Shown in pieces: positions 6,708 through 6,834 of a DNA stretch of 6,834 nucleotides; the stretch's first letter is position 1; each line of letters begins with the position of its first letter. The notes below the pieces were generated by a model that was not told where the DNA came from, searched no databases, and saw only the letters and a program-made list of their open reading frames with translations. Source of the DNA: an uncultured Neisseria sp. (GTDB lineage: Bacteria; Pseudomonadota; Gammaproteobacteria; Burkholderiales; Neisseriaceae); assembly GCA_927911515.1 (NCBI GenBank), contig CAKMQH010000185.1, forward strand, positions 1 to 6,834, read 5' to 3'. The position numbers and the translations under genes are program-made.

Positions 6708-6834
6708 TTTCAGACGACCTTTGAGAAGTTAGGTTTTCAATTCAACCTACGCCTGTTATGTAAAACAACGTGGTGTTTCCTTGAAATATCAACAATCCTT
6801 TCTTAGGAGAAAGCTGTCTAAACTAAACCTTCAG
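6708..6834. repeat. Direct repeat, copy 2 (reaches the window edge)
   Basis: 127 bases matching 6138-6263 in the same orientation, starting about 80 bases upstream of the lipoprotein start. The match continues to the last base of the window, so the true repeat may be longer. Unlike copy 1 it has no left arm of the DUS hairpin. Internal pairs TAGGTT/AACCTA and CTTTCT/AGAAAG could form short stems. Confidence 0.88.
6709..6720 (-). repeat. DNA uptake sequence, AG-mucDUS
   Basis: The minus strand reads AGGTCGTCTGAA, 12/12. It is the first part of repeat copy 2 and corresponds to the one-base variant in copy 1. Confidence 0.88.

Overview
The window looks like chromosomal DNA of a commensal Neisseria. 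The gene order infC-rpmI-rplT-pheS-pheT-ihfA, the protein sequences, and repeated 12-bp DNA uptake sequences (DUS) all point to Neisseriaceae. The intergenic copies mostly read AGGTCGTCTGAA, the AG-mucDUS dialect that I associate with the N. mucosa / N. sicca / N. macacae group. That species assignment is inference; the genus is well supported.

Layout. 1-402: 3' part of infC (IF3), cut by the window edge. 416-450: hairpin with a short T run. 549-746: rpmI (L35). 759-1117: rplT (L20), closed by a strong intrinsic terminator at 1131-1156. 1158-1363: pheS leader, with a possible -10 box and a 12-bp hairpin built from two inverted DUS. 1364-2356: pheS. 2357-2849: a pheS-pheT spacer holding a 13-bp inverted repeat, a small three-helix membrane protein gene (2409-2714) and DUS-like sequences of three dialects. 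2850-5209: pheT. 5283-5585: ihfA behind its own likely promoter. 5569-5883: a MerR-like gene overlapping ihfA, followed by a terminator. 5942-6834: an accessory, AT-rich segment with a minus-strand lipoprotein gene (6275-6628) between two copies of a ~126-bp direct repeat.

The core genes serve translation (IF3, L35, L20, both PheRS subunits) and DNA architecture (IHF alpha), in the conserved proteobacterial thrS-infC-rpmI-rplT-pheST-ihfA order. PheS and PheT form the alpha2beta2 phenylalanyl-tRNA synthetase, although their genes are separated here by a small extra gene.

Three essential genes (infC, rplT, pheT) carry nine single-base indels in total. Nearly all are one base lost from, or gained in, a homopolymer run. 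Restoring them gives full-length proteins (L20 119 aa, PheT 787 aa). I read these as sequencing errors, not gene decay, and annotate the three genes as intact but frameshifted in this record.

I did not find a clearly new multi-gene system. The parts most worth following are the repeat-flanked lipoprotein cassette at the right end, which looks like one unit of a tandem array continuing past the window, and the pheS-pheT spacer with its mixed uptake-sequence dialects.
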